This document shows, in pieces, positions 34,646-43,142 of a DNA stretch of 51,990 nt. Source of the stretch: JAAYCB01 sp012744395 (GTDB taxonomy: Bacteria; Planctomycetota; Planctomycetia; Pirellulales; Thermoguttaceae); NCBI GenBank assembly GCA_028703175.1, contig JAQVNJ010000029.1:1-51990 (forward strand). Direction: 5' to 3'. The position numbers and the translations under genes were made by a program. Below the pieces are notes generated by a model. It had not been told where the DNA came from, did not search any database, and saw nothing but the letters and a program-made list of their open reading frames with translations. How positions within the stretch are numbered: position 1 is the stretch's first letter; the number at the start of each line of letters is the position of its first letter.

Positions 34646-34765
34646 TTCTCCCCAGAAGTCAGGCCGCCCGCGGCCGTTGTTCCGGCGCTCGGGCAGTCAC
34701 TCGGTTGCGTCCCGTCCGTGTTCCATCCGTGGCTCAAGACAAACCAAGCAGGAGGATCTACCGCG

Positions 34766-35803
34766 ATGCAAAGCAGAGGATTATTGGGCAAGAAGTACCT
34801 GGAAATCCACGACGTGGTGCGCGATGTGGCGACTCCGGCGGGCGATCGGGTGCTGGTCAAGGTCCGCGCCTGCGGGGTCTGCGGCACGGATGTCAACTTT
34901 GTCCGCGACTGGACGGACGCGCCGATGCCGCTCGGCCACGAGATTTCGGCGGAGGTGGTTGACGTCGGGCCGAACGTTACGACGGTCAAGCCCGGCGACA
35001 GCGTGATCGTGGAAGACTGCACGATGTGCGGCGTCTGCGCGGAGTGCAAGAGCGGTCAGCCGCAGTTCTGCCGCAGCATGTTCGACCTGGACGGCCAGCC
35101 CGGCATGGGCGAGTACATGTCGGTGCGGTACAACAGCCTCAACCGCTACGAGGGCCTGGACCACGTCTCGGCGTGCCTGACCGAGCCGCTCGCCGTGTCG
35201 CTGACCTCGGTCTTGAACGCGCAGATCCCGCTCGGCGGGAGCGTGGTCGTGCTCGGCCCCGGCCCGCTGGGGCTGATGTCGGCCCGCGTCGCGCGGATTC
35301 GCGGCGCCGGCTACGTGGCGATTACCGGGCTGGCGGCCGACAACCCGCGGGAGCGGGCCCGGCTTGAACTGGCCGCCAAGCTCGGCTGCGACGATTTCTT
35401 CGAAGTCGGCAAGCACGACATCGAGGGGGAAATCAAGAAGCGATTCCCCCAGGGCGTCGACCGTGTGATCGTCTCCTCGCCGCCCGAGAGTCTGTACGAC
35501 GCCCTGAAGATCATCAAGTATGGCGGGATGATCACCTTCTACGGGCTGCATTTCGGCGGCAAGAACACGATCCAGGTGGACGTGAACGACCTGGTCTTCC
35601 GCAAGATCTCGCTGATCCCGACCTTCGCCGAGCCGGCGATCAACTTTCCGGTCGCCCTGCGGCTGCTCCGCGACGGGCTGGTCGATGCCTCGGCGATCAT
35701 CACCCACCGGTTCGGCTTCGACGAGGCGAAACAGACGTTTGCGGCGATCATCGACGGGACCGAGCCGATCATCAAGGCCGTGATGCTGCCGAATGGCAGT
35801 TAG
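34766..35803 (+). CDS. Zinc-dependent alcohol/polyol dehydrogenase
   Basis: The 345-aa protein is a medium-chain NAD(P)-dependent dehydrogenase. CGVCGTD and GHE carry catalytic-zinc ligands. CTMCGVCAECKSGQPQFC is the structural-zinc loop with four or more Cys. VVVLGPGPLGLMSARVARIR is the GxGPxG nucleotide-binding motif. The family includes sorbitol, threonine and L-iditol dehydrogenases; the substrate here cannot be fixed. The ATG at 34766 has CAGGAGG upstream. Its last 32 nt overlap the end of the PIG-L gene on the other strand. It may act with the upstream DegT-type gene. Confidence 0.9.
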   Translation: MQSRGLLGKKYLEIHDVVRDVATPAGDRVLVKVRACGVCGTDVNFVRDWTDAPMPLGHEISAEVVDVGPNVTTVKPGDSVIVEDCTMCGVCAECKSGQPQFCRSMFDLDGQPGMGEYMSVRYNSLNRYEGLDHVSACLTEPLAVSLTSVLNAQIPLGGSVVVLGPGPLGLMSARVARIRGAGYVAITGLAADNPRERARLELAAKLGCDDFFEVGKHDIEGEIKKRFPQGVDRVIVSSPPESLYDALKIIKYGGMITFYGLHFGGKNTIQVDVNDLVFRKISLIPTFAEPAINFPVALRLLRDGLVDASAIITHRFGFDEAKQTFAAIIDGTEPIIKAVMLPNGS

Positions 35804-36563
35804 CGCCCAGCACCTCCGCGAGCAGGTCGCCGTCCTTGGCTGAAAAGCCCGCGTAGCTGTGGCGGCGGAAGCCCTCCGCATATTCCCAGCCGGCCTCGCC
35901 GGACATGCGGGCGACTTCCGCGCCGCCGCTCCGCATGTTCTCCAGGTAGTCGTCCATCCCCTGCGTCTCGTCGAGCCATTGCCGCTGGCTTTCGTGGCAG
36001 CCGAGCATCTTCAGCTTGGTGTCCATTTCAGCGGTGATGTTGACGAACAACTCCGGCACGACGAGGGTTCGCATCCCGTCGCGGTTCATGTGCGGCTGGG
36101 CGTGGTAGAGGTAGACGTCCTGGTCGGTCGCCTCGATCGGCGGATCGCTGCGGTAGTGCCGCATGGCGCGACTGAAACACGCGGTGATCACCAGCCGGGC
36201 CGTGTTCGTGTGGTCCTCCATGTAATCGTTCAGCGATGGCAAGAGCACGATCGACGGCCGGACCTCCCGCACCACCGCGCTCATCTTCCGCAGCAGCCGA
36301 TCCTCGTAGAAAATCATCAGGTCGTCGGTGATCGGTCCGTGGTAGACCGCGCCGATCGTCTCGGCGGAGCGCTCCGCCTCGCGGCGGCGGATGCGGGTGA
36401 TCTCGGCTTCCGCGAGCTCGTTGCTGTCGAGATTGCTCCGCGAGAGGTTCATCATGTGCGGCTCGAATCCCGCCTTGGCCAGCAGCGCGAGCGTGCCCGC
36501 CATACCGAATTCCACGTCGTCGGGATGCGCGCCGACGGCAAACGCAGTACGCTTGTTGCTCAC
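35772..36563 (-). CDS. PIG-L-family deacetylase (LmbE-like)
   Basis: The 263-aa protein is a zinc N-acetylglucosaminyl-type deacetylase of the LmbE/PIG-L family. FAVGAHPDDVEFGMAGTLAL holds the zinc-binding AHPDDxE motif, and YMEDHTNTARLVITACF the H-x-x-T zinc ligand. I chose the GTG at 36563 because CGGAG lies about 8 nt upstream; the ATG at 36611 is possible and adds 16 residues without family similarity. PIG-L enzymes remove acetyl groups from GlcNAc-containing lipids, bacillithiol precursors and others. It follows the GH5 gene by 78 nt on the same strand and overlaps the alcohol dehydrogenase tail-to-tail. Confidence 0.88.
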   Translation of the reverse strand: MSNKRTAFAVGAHPDDVEFGMAGTLALLAKAGFEPHMMNLSRSNLDSNELAEAEITRIRRREAERSAETIGAVYHGPITDDLMIFYEDRLLRKMSAVVREVRPSIVLLPSLNDYMEDHTNTARLVITACFSRAMRHYRSDPPIEATDQDVYLYHAQPHMNRDGMRTLVVPELFVNITAEMDTKLKMLGCHESQRQWLDETQGMDDYLENMRSGGAEVARMSGEAGWEYAEGFRRHSYAGFSAKDGDLLAEVLGANCHSAASRP

Positions 36564-36641
36564 AGCCGTTCTCCGTAGTCCGAGAGGGTCGCGGTTCTTC
36601 CTGAAGACCATCCCTTAATCTACGGGCAGCGACCTGGAGAA

Positions 36642-38216
36642 TCAACCGGCGCCGTCCTGCGGCCGCTCGTTCTTCTCGAACCAGTGCATCAGGAGCTTCT
36701 GCCGATCGGTCGGCTGTTCCGACCGGGCGCGCGACTGCTTGTCCGGGCCGTGTTCCACGCTCCAGCCGTCCCATTCGCGGAAGGCGTGGTAGGCCCAGTC
36801 CCAGCCGTTCTCCTCCATCACCTCGATCACGTCGCGAAGGTAGTCATGGGCGCTCGAGCCGGGCGCCCAGCGGATCGCGCTGAATTCGCCGATGTAGATC
36901 TGCACGCCGTAGTCGCGCTGGTAGTCGATCGCCGGCCGGAGCGCCCGGCGGATCGTCTCCTTGTCCCAGTGCCGGCCGCCGATCTCGCCCGGATAGGTGA
37001 TGCCGACCGGCGCATCGTAGACCCCCTGGTGCGTGAACTGGTGCGGCTGGTAGATGTGGACGCTGTAGACGACGCGCTCGGCTTCGATCGGCTCGAACAA
37101 CTCGAGCGCCTCGGGGCTGCCCCAGGGCGCCGGCTCGACGATGATTGCATGTTCCGGATCGATCTTGCGGATCCGCCGCGCCGCCGCGGTGGCCAGCCCG
37201 TGCCAGTCCATCACTCCCTCGCCGAGAATCCCTTCGACCGGTTCATTGACCAGGTCGTAGCCCCAGACCGTCGCACTGTCCCGGTAGCGGGCGGCGATCT
37301 TCTCCCAGACCTTGAGAAACGCCTGCTGGAATCGGGCCTCCTTGAAGAGCCGGCATTCCCGGGCCTCGTTGCGCCCCCCGGGCGGCGTGTGCAGGTCGAT
37401 CAGGACCAGGATGCCCATCTCCTCGCAGACCGGCAGCAGCGAATCGAGCCGCTCGAGCTCCGAGTCGAGCCACGCGTCGTAGGCCGCCAGGTCGCCCCGG
37501 TCGGCCGGCCCGTGGGGGAAACCGCCCCAGATCAACTGCCAGCGGACGTGGTTGGCCTTCCACTGGCCGCCGAGCACACGCAGGTCCTCCGCGCCGACGC
37601 GCGGGCCGATCATCGCGCCCCGCAACCGGTCGAGCGCGTGCCCCTTGTAGACGGGCCCAGCCTTGGCCGGGCCGCCGGCCGGCCGCCGCCGGCTGACGAC
37701 GGTGATCTTCAGATTGTCGAACCATGCGCGCCCGGTGACCGACTCCAGCCCGAGGATCAACTCGGCCGCGGTGGCGTCTCGGGGCACGGCGGCGAGAAAC
37801 CGCACGGGTTTCCAGTCGAATGTGCCGAAGACGCTGTTCTGCTGCTGCCACTGGTCACCGGCGGGCGAAGTGGTGTGGAGCATCACCTTGACGCCGTTCC
37901 ATGGATTGGGCGGTTGAGAGACGGTCTCCGCGCGGACCATCGCTTCGACGCGGACTCTTGTTCCGCAAAGCGCGGCGAGCGGCAACTTGATCCGCGCGCT
38001 GCGGTGGCCGGTCCCCTCGGCGGTGGGGATTTCCGCCGAGAGCCCCTGCGATCCGCCCACGCCCGGCGCCAGCTCCGCGGCTGTCCCCAGGCCGGTCCAT
38101 CCCGCCACGGCGGCGGGCGAATCAAAATCGGTCTCGTATACGACCTCGGCGGCCGCGACCGGCAAGGCCAGACAGAGAATCCAGGTGCAAGTGGCGACGC
38201 GCGATGCTGACTTCAC
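36642..38216 (-). CDS. Exported GH5-type glycoside hydrolase with N-terminal carbohydrate-binding-like domain
   Basis: The protein is 524 aa from the GTG at 38216 (GGAG 7 nt upstream), opening a signal peptide (KSASRVATCTWILCLALPVA). Residues about 25-190 form a jelly-roll-like domain ending in ITVVSRRRP, probably carbohydrate binding. The catalytic TIM barrel follows: GILVLIDLHTPPGG, VWGYDLVNEPVEG with the acid/base Glu of NEP, VYSVHIYQPHQF, and QIYIGEFSAIRW with the nucleophile Glu of GEF. This matches clan GH-A, family 5-like cellulases or mannanases. Substrate is a beta-glycan of unknown type. An ATG at 38255 in frame lacks a clear ribosome site. Confidence 0.88.
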   Translation of the reverse strand: MKSASRVATCTWILCLALPVAAAEVVYETDFDSPAAVAGWTGLGTAAELAPGVGGSQGLSAEIPTAEGTGHRSARIKLPLAALCGTRVRVEAMVRAETVSQPPNPWNGVKVMLHTTSPAGDQWQQQNSVFGTFDWKPVRFLAAVPRDATAAELILGLESVTGRAWFDNLKITVVSRRRPAGGPAKAGPVYKGHALDRLRGAMIGPRVGAEDLRVLGGQWKANHVRWQLIWGGFPHGPADRGDLAAYDAWLDSELERLDSLLPVCEEMGILVLIDLHTPPGGRNEARECRLFKEARFQQAFLKVWEKIAARYRDSATVWGYDLVNEPVEGILGEGVMDWHGLATAAARRIRKIDPEHAIIVEPAPWGSPEALELFEPIEAERVVYSVHIYQPHQFTHQGVYDAPVGITYPGEIGGRHWDKETIRRALRPAIDYQRDYGVQIYIGEFSAIRWAPGSSAHDYLRDVIEVMEENGWDWAYHAFREWDGWSVEHGPDKQSRARSEQPTDRQKLLMHWFEKNERPQDGAG

Positions 38217-38425
38217 GGCAAGGCTCCGGCGGCTGGGGACAGGATCGGCAACCATACCAAGCCACGATACCCATCACCGCCTTCGATCGCAAGCCGGCCG
38301 CTGCGATCGCGGCTTTGAAGACCCGGCAGATTGAAGTGCCCTGCGTGCTGCGGTGAGGAGTAGCGCGCCGGGCACACGGCCTTTCATTCGGCGAGACGCA
38401 CCTGCGATACATTCTGGAATGCTCG

Positions 38426-38457
38426 GTGGTTCTCAAGCTGGAGCTTGGGAACCAGGG
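38426..38457. repeat. Palindromic repeat, GTTCCCAxGCTCC family, copy 2
   Basis: GTGGTTCTCAAGCTGG runs into AGCTTGGGAACCAGGG, an imperfect dyad that can form an 11-12-bp hairpin. Its reverse complement begins CCCTGGTTCCCAAGCTCC and matches the element at 28842-28873. It lies in the gap between the GH5 gene and the broken radical-SAM gene. Confidence 0.6.
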
Positions 38458-38490
38458 ACGGTCGAGGACGGCTCGGTGGACTTGCCCGGT

Positions 38491-39320
38491 TCAGTCAAAC
38501 AAAACCATCTGCCTCGACCTCGCGCTCCGCTCGACGCGCCCCGCGATTCGGCATGCCCCGCTGGCAATGTCCGGATTCTTACAGGCACACACTCGCACCA
38601 TGATGTCGTGCGCGGAAGCTGCGATGCGCAGACGATCCAGGATCGCATTGCGCGTCTCAGCGGGCAACGCGGTTACGCTCTTTCGGGCGTGAATCGGCAA
38701 CCGTACGCGAGACTGGAATGCGGCGGACAGGCGGTCGCGTGTCGCTTGATTCAGATCGCTGGATCGCAAGGCCTTGGTGACGGCGGGGCGAAGGAAGAGC
38801 ACGCTGGCAGCAAGCAATCGGATTCCCGCTGCTGCGAAATCATGACACACTCTCTCGAAGGTCTCGCTGTCGTCGGTCACGTGGGGAATAATCGGATCGA
38901 TTCTACCCGTTGTTTCAATCCCGCAGGAACTCAGGACACGGGCCTGTGCAACTCGCTCCGCGGGCATCGCCGCGTGCGGCTCCAATTGGCGGCACAGGGA
39001 ATCGTCGGGCGTAATCAGTCCGATTTGCGCGCTCACAAGCGGTGCGTTCGAGATCAGTAGCTCCATGTGTTTTGGTGGGATCGTCCCCTTTGGTCAAGAA
39101 CGATACACGAATCTGTGACCGGAGTAGGAGGCTCAAGACCTCGAAGGCAAGGTCACGCAGTTCCGGGACTGGCTGAAACAAGTCGCTGGAGGGGCTGAAA
39201 TACACTGCATGGGGCGGGCTGTGCTTGCGCCGCAGTTCGCCCCGGAGTCTCTCCGCGGTATTGGCGAAGATCTCGATCCGATTAGGGCCCGCGAAAAAAT
39301 AACTTGAACAATTGATCTTG
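38491..39320 (-). pseudogene. Broken radical-SAM protein (SPL/Rv2578c-like)
   Basis: Reading the minus strand from about 39320, one frame gives GPNRIEIFANTAERLRGELR, VYFSPSSDLFQPVPELRDLA and RSQIRVSFLTKG. The sense then continues one frame over with TIPPKHMELLISNAPLVSAQ, LITPDD and IDPIIPHVTDDSETFERVCH. These are the middle and C-terminal parts of spore-photoproduct-lyase-like radical-SAM proteins. A 1-nt insertion, probably in AAAGGGGACG near 39085, explains the shift. The CxxxCxxC cluster-binding region is missing: the gene is truncated at about 39300, next to the transposase fragment. Confidence 0.7.
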
Positions 39321-39346
39321 GCAGAATTCGTGAAACCTGCGATGAC

Positions 39347-39829
39347 ATGCGCATGGCGACGGCGCAGGTCATCCAGAGTATTCGACGAGAGTTCCGGGCC
39401 TTGAAGCCCGGGATGGATGAACGTCTGCGGCGGCAGTGGGCGGCCGCGGAAGCACGCGAACTGGGTCGGGGAGGCATCACGGCAGTAGCGCGAGCGACGG
39501 GCATGTCGCGAACCACGATCACGACAGGGTGTCGGGAATTGACTCGACCGCTTAAGCAGCGGGAGCGGGACGCGCAGCGCATCCGCCGCCCGGGCGGCGG
39601 ACGTCGCTCGCTGGTGGACACGGATCCTGGTCTGCTCGCGGCTCTGGAAGCACTTCTCGAACCGGTGACGCGAGGAGACCCCGAATCGCCGCTGCGCTGG
39701 ACGTGCAAGAGCACCTCCAAGCTGGCGGCGGAATTGACGCGACAGAATAGACCAGTTTTTACCTCCCCATCGCGGAAGCTGGAGAAGGCCATTCGCTCGA
39801 ACTTGGAGGGGTTGGGCTATGGCGGGTAA
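39347..39829 (+). pseudogene. ISAzo13-type transposase N-terminal fragment joined to an hsdM tail
   Basis: The 160-aa frame begins with the N-terminal region of an ISAzo13-family transposase: MDERLRRQWAAAEARELGRG, GITAVARATGMSRTTITTG, RIRRPGGGRRSL, and the block PVTRGDPESPLRWTCKSTSK. After KLAAELTRQ (about 39750) the similarity ends and no DDE residues follow. The last 22 or so codons (SPSRKLEKAIRSNLEGLGYG) look like the C-terminus of a type I restriction-modification HsdM, and the stop overlaps the hsdS start by 11 nt, as hsdM-hsdS pairs often do. So a deletion has joined an IS remnant to the end of hsdM. Inactive. Confidence 0.7.
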
Positions 39830-41474
39830 CAGTGAGCGAACAATGCCGCCCTCTCTTGAGAAGATGTGCCATTCGTTTGAAGCCGACCTGCGCGTTGCTG
39901 CTGTTCTTGAACTGGCAAACGAGGGAGCGATTTTCGTTGAAGACGGTAATCACGGAGAGAACCGACCTCGCCAAGACGAGTTCACTGACACTGGCGTCCC
40001 GTTCATTCGGCCGCCAGATCTCAAAGAGGGCCGCGTCGATTTCAAGAATTGCGGACGAATAAACGACGCCGGATTCAAGCGTGTGTGCAAAGGAGTTGGC
40101 CGTGCTGGGAATATTATCCTCACACATCGAGCGACTGTTGGGCGAATCGCGATTACCTCGCCAGACGATCCGCAAGTCTTCGTCACGAATCCTGGTACAA
40201 CCGTTTGGCGAAGTACCGACACGAATGTGCTTGATCAGCGATTTCTATACTGTTTCATGCGAAGCCCAGCATTCATGGAACAGCTTTGGGGAGAGGTCGG
40301 GAACAACTGCACTTTCGATTATGTCAGCCTGACTCAGCAACGAGGACTACGACTTGCACTTCCTCCCCTCCCCGAGTAGAAAGCCATCGCCCACATTCTG
40401 GGCACGGTGGATGACAAGATCGAGTTGAACCGGCGGATGAACGAGACGCTGGAGGGGATGGCCAGGGCGCTCTTCAAGTCGTGGTTTGTGGACTTTGACC
40501 CGGTGCGGGCGAAGATGGACGGCCGCCCGGTTCCGGGCCTGGACGTGGCCACGGCGGCGTTGTTCCCGGATGGGTTTGAGCATGCGGATGGGGAGCTGGT
40601 GCCGAGGGGGTGGAAGGTGTGCCCATTGCCGGAGGCAATTGAGCTCAATCCGGGACGCTCTCTTGCCAAAGGCAAATCTGCACCGTATCTTGACATGATG
40701 AATATGCCCACCGCGGGACATCGAGCGGAGGAGCTCATCGACCGTGAGTTCAACTCAGGCACGAAATTCATGAATGGCGATACACTGCTCGCTCGAATCA
40801 CACCCTGCCTTGAGAGCGGCAAAACAGCATTCGTCGATTTTCTCGGTTCAAATCAAGTCGGTTGGGGGTCAACAGAGTACATTGTGCTTCGCCCGCGTCC
40901 GCCGCTCCCAGTCGAGTACGGCTATTATTACTTGGCGAGGTCAGAAGGGCTGCGATTGCATGCGATCCAGAACATGACGGGCACGAGTGGTCGACAGCGA
41001 GTGCCCCCGGATTGTCTTGACCAGTTTCTCACTGCTATGCCGCCGCCTTCCGTTGCCGAGCTGTTTGGCAAGCAGGCGGGGGCGTGGATGACACAAATCC
41101 GAGTCAATAGCCTTGAGTCCAGAACGCTCGCGGCGCTTCGCGACACCGTTCTTCCCAAGCTTCTCTCCGGCGAGATTCGAGTTGCGAACGCAGACAAGTA
41201 CGTTGATGCAGCGATTGGCACCGAGGGACCCGAGCCACCAAATCCAGCCGAAGTTGCCGTTCAAGTCCAAGGTGGTGTTCAGATGGAAGTCAAGAACAAG
41301 GGGATCGAGTTTGAGGTGCGGTCGCCGCACGGCGATCATCTCGGCGACGTGGTCCTGACGAAGACGGGGCTTGTCTGGTGCAAGGGAAAGACCGACGCCA
41401 AGAACGGATTCAAGGTCTCGTGGAACAAGTTCATTGAGTTTGCGGAACAACCGAAGCGGCATGGGCATCCCTGA
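39819..41474 (+). pseudogene. hsdS: Type I restriction-modification specificity subunit with an in-frame TAG
   Basis: The frame reads through two target-recognition halves. Half one runs from MAGNSERTMPPSLEKMCHSF, with GVPFIRPPDLKEGRVDF and LTHRATVGRIAI, to LRLALPPLPE, then TAG at 40377-40379. In the same frame it resumes KAIAHILGTVDDKIELNRRM then ALFKSWFVDFDPVRAKM, a strongly conserved HsdS spacer whose usual form is LPPLPEQKAIAHIL. One C-to-T change (CAG to TAG) explains the stop. Half two ends near LLSGEIRVANADKYV, followed by an unusual tail (EFEVRSPHGDHLGDVVLTKT). Without readthrough only a half-HsdS is made. hsdM is missing, so no methyltransferase partner exists here. Confidence 0.8.
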
Positions 41475-41547
41475 GGATCGGTTGCTGACATGCTCTTGAT
41501 GGCCGACATAGAGACTCCCCTATTTTTTCGGAATAGGAGCACAATGC

Positions 41548-42537
41548 ATGGCGCACACTTTCCTAGGCAAACTCGAACCCGTTGACGTGAAGACTGTCTG
41601 GGAAAACGAAGCCTCAGACTTCACGCCCTGGCTGGCACAAGAAGACAACCTCGCCCTATTGAGCGAGACAATTGGACTTGAGTTGGAACTGCAAGAGCAG
41701 GAAAAACAAGTTGGGCGTTATCGCGCGGACCTGTTGTGCCGCGACACAACTACGGATCAGTGGGTGTTGATTGAGAATCAGCTGGAGAAGACAAATCACC
41801 GACATCTCGGCCAACTACTTACCTATGCCGCTGGCCTCGAAGCTGTGACGATCGTCTGGATTGCGCAAGCATTCAATGATGAGCATCGAGCTGCCCTCGA
41901 TTGGCTCAACGAGATCACAGACGAGCGATTCAACTTCTTCGGCCTGGAAATTGAGTCGTGGCGAATCGGGGAGTCTGAAATTGCGCCGAAGTTCAACGTC
42001 GTCTGCAAACCGAACGAGTGGACAAAAGGCGGTGGCGGCGGGGCTGTTCCGGATGAAGACAACGCTACTCGCCTGGAGTTCTGGAAGGAATTCCGCGAGT
42101 TTGCTTTGAAGCAAGAGCCAAGACTGAAGCCGCGAAAGGCCACGTCGAAGGCTCGGCTAATATTTCAGACCGGCCGCAAAGGTGTCTCGCTGCACACGAG
42201 GATAACACAGCTCAAAGGCGGGATGCTGGGGGTCTCATTGTCGATCCGTGGCAAGCACGCGAAGGCCTATTTCGAGGTTTTCAAAGCTCAGCAACAGGAG
42301 ATCGAGACCGAGCTTCGTGTTCCGGTCGATTGGGTAGCGAGTCACGGCCAGAAGATCTATCAGGTTCGTACGCAGACCCCGGGGAAGATCGAAGATCACG
42401 ACAAGTGGCCACAGTACCGCGACTGGCTCTTGAAGACGCTGGTCCACTTCCAGCGAGTATTTGCAGATCGCATTGCAGCACTTCCCGTCGTGTCAACTCG
42501 TGAGGCGGACGAGGAATACGCCGATGATGATGAATAG
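41548..42537 (+). CDS. DUF4268-type protein with PD-(D/E)xK-like N-terminus
   Basis: The 329-aa protein is intact inside the broken restriction island. The N-terminal half (WENEASDFTPWLAQEDNLAL then QVGRYRADLLCRD and WVLIENQLEKTNHRHLGQLL) looks like a PD-(D/E)xK nuclease fold, with Asp of YRADLL and Glu of IENQ as candidate catalytic residues. The C-terminal half (ATRLEFWKEFREFALKQEPR, WPQYRDWLLKTLVHFQRVF) matches DUF4268. Such proteins accompany type I restriction loci and are presumed to have a defence role. The ATG at 41548 has AGGAG about 8 nt upstream (GAATAGGAGCACA). No lesion is visible, in contrast to hsdS and hsdR. Confidence 0.8.
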   Translation: MAHTFLGKLEPVDVKTVWENEASDFTPWLAQEDNLALLSETIGLELELQEQEKQVGRYRADLLCRDTTTDQWVLIENQLEKTNHRHLGQLLTYAAGLEAVTIVWIAQAFNDEHRAALDWLNEITDERFNFFGLEIESWRIGESEIAPKFNVVCKPNEWTKGGGGGAVPDEDNATRLEFWKEFREFALKQEPRLKPRKATSKARLIFQTGRKGVSLHTRITQLKGGMLGVSLSIRGKHAKAYFEVFKAQQQEIETELRVPVDWVASHGQKIYQVRTQTPGKIEDHDKWPQYRDWLLKTLVHFQRVFADRIAALPVVSTREADEEYADDDE

Positions 42538-42548
42538 TTGATCCCCGA

Positions 42549-42852
42549 ATGACCACCTCACTCAACGAATCCACCCTCGAAACCACCGCCCTCGAATGGC
42601 TTGAGGACCTGGGCTACTCGATCCTCCACGACCCCGACATCGCCCCCCGGCGAGCCAGCCCAGGAGTGGGGCTCCTTCCAAGACGTTCTTCTCGCCCAGC
42701 GCCTCCGCGACGCCATCGACCGGCTCAATTCGGGCATCCCGGCGGCCGCGAGGGACGACGCCTTCCGAAGAATCGCCGTGCCCGACCGGCCAACGCTGAT
42801 CGCCAACAGCCGCGCGTTCCACCAGCGGCTGCGAAACGAGAGTCGAGGTTAA
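42549..42852 (+). pseudogene. Frameshifted N-terminal fragment of a type I restriction subunit HsdR
   Basis: ATG at 42549 gives TTSLNESTLETTALEWLEDL and GYSILHDPDIAP. Near 42650 a run of six C carries one extra base; the next frame continues GEPAQEWGSFQDVLLAQRLR, DAIDRLNSGIPAAARDDAFR and VPDRPTLIANSRAFHQRLR, then stops at 42852. Both parts are parallel to residues 1-95 of the HsdR at 43143. So this is a second hsdR start, not part of the downstream gene. The rest of this copy is deleted: the sequence changes at about 42845 to the HIRAN-like fragment. Confidence 0.7.
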
Positions 42853-42864
42853 GGAGGTAACGCG

Positions 42865-43122
42865 GTGGCGGTCCACACGGAAGGCGAAGCGATGCCGATC
42901 GGCTACGTGCCGTGGTATCTGGCCGGCGACGTGCGGACGCTGCTGGCGGACTGCGGGCCGGACTCGGTCGAGGTTTGCGTGCAGCGCGTGAATCGCGACG
43001 CCCCCTTGCAGCACCGCGTACCGTGCCGGATGAACGCCTGTTGGCCGGCAGGCTTTCGGCCGTGCAGCGACGATGTCGATACCCCCATTCCCGAGGACGT
43101 GCCTTCGCCGTGCCCGGCGTGA
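42865..43122 (+). pseudogene. HIRAN-like domain fragment
   Basis: An 85-codon frame begins at a GTG (42865) with TTAAGGAGG upstream: AVHTEGEAMPIGYVPWYLAG, DVRTLLADCGPDSVEVCVQR and HRVPCRMNACWPAGFRPCSD. The GYVPxYLA pattern and the following basic/aromatic segment resemble the C-terminal part of HIRAN domains, which occur in DNA-repair and restriction proteins. The N-terminus of such a domain (and its partner) is missing, so it is most likely a residual end of a longer gene. The good ribosome site leaves open that a short protein is made. Confidence 0.45.
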
Positions 43123-43142
43123 CTGCGGATCAGGACGGAACG

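Noticed and set aside
39838..40062. Alternative start of hsdS at 39843 or a separate small gene
   Set aside because: The ATG at 39819 overlaps the hsdM-like stop, a common hsdM-hsdS arrangement, so the longer frame is preferred.
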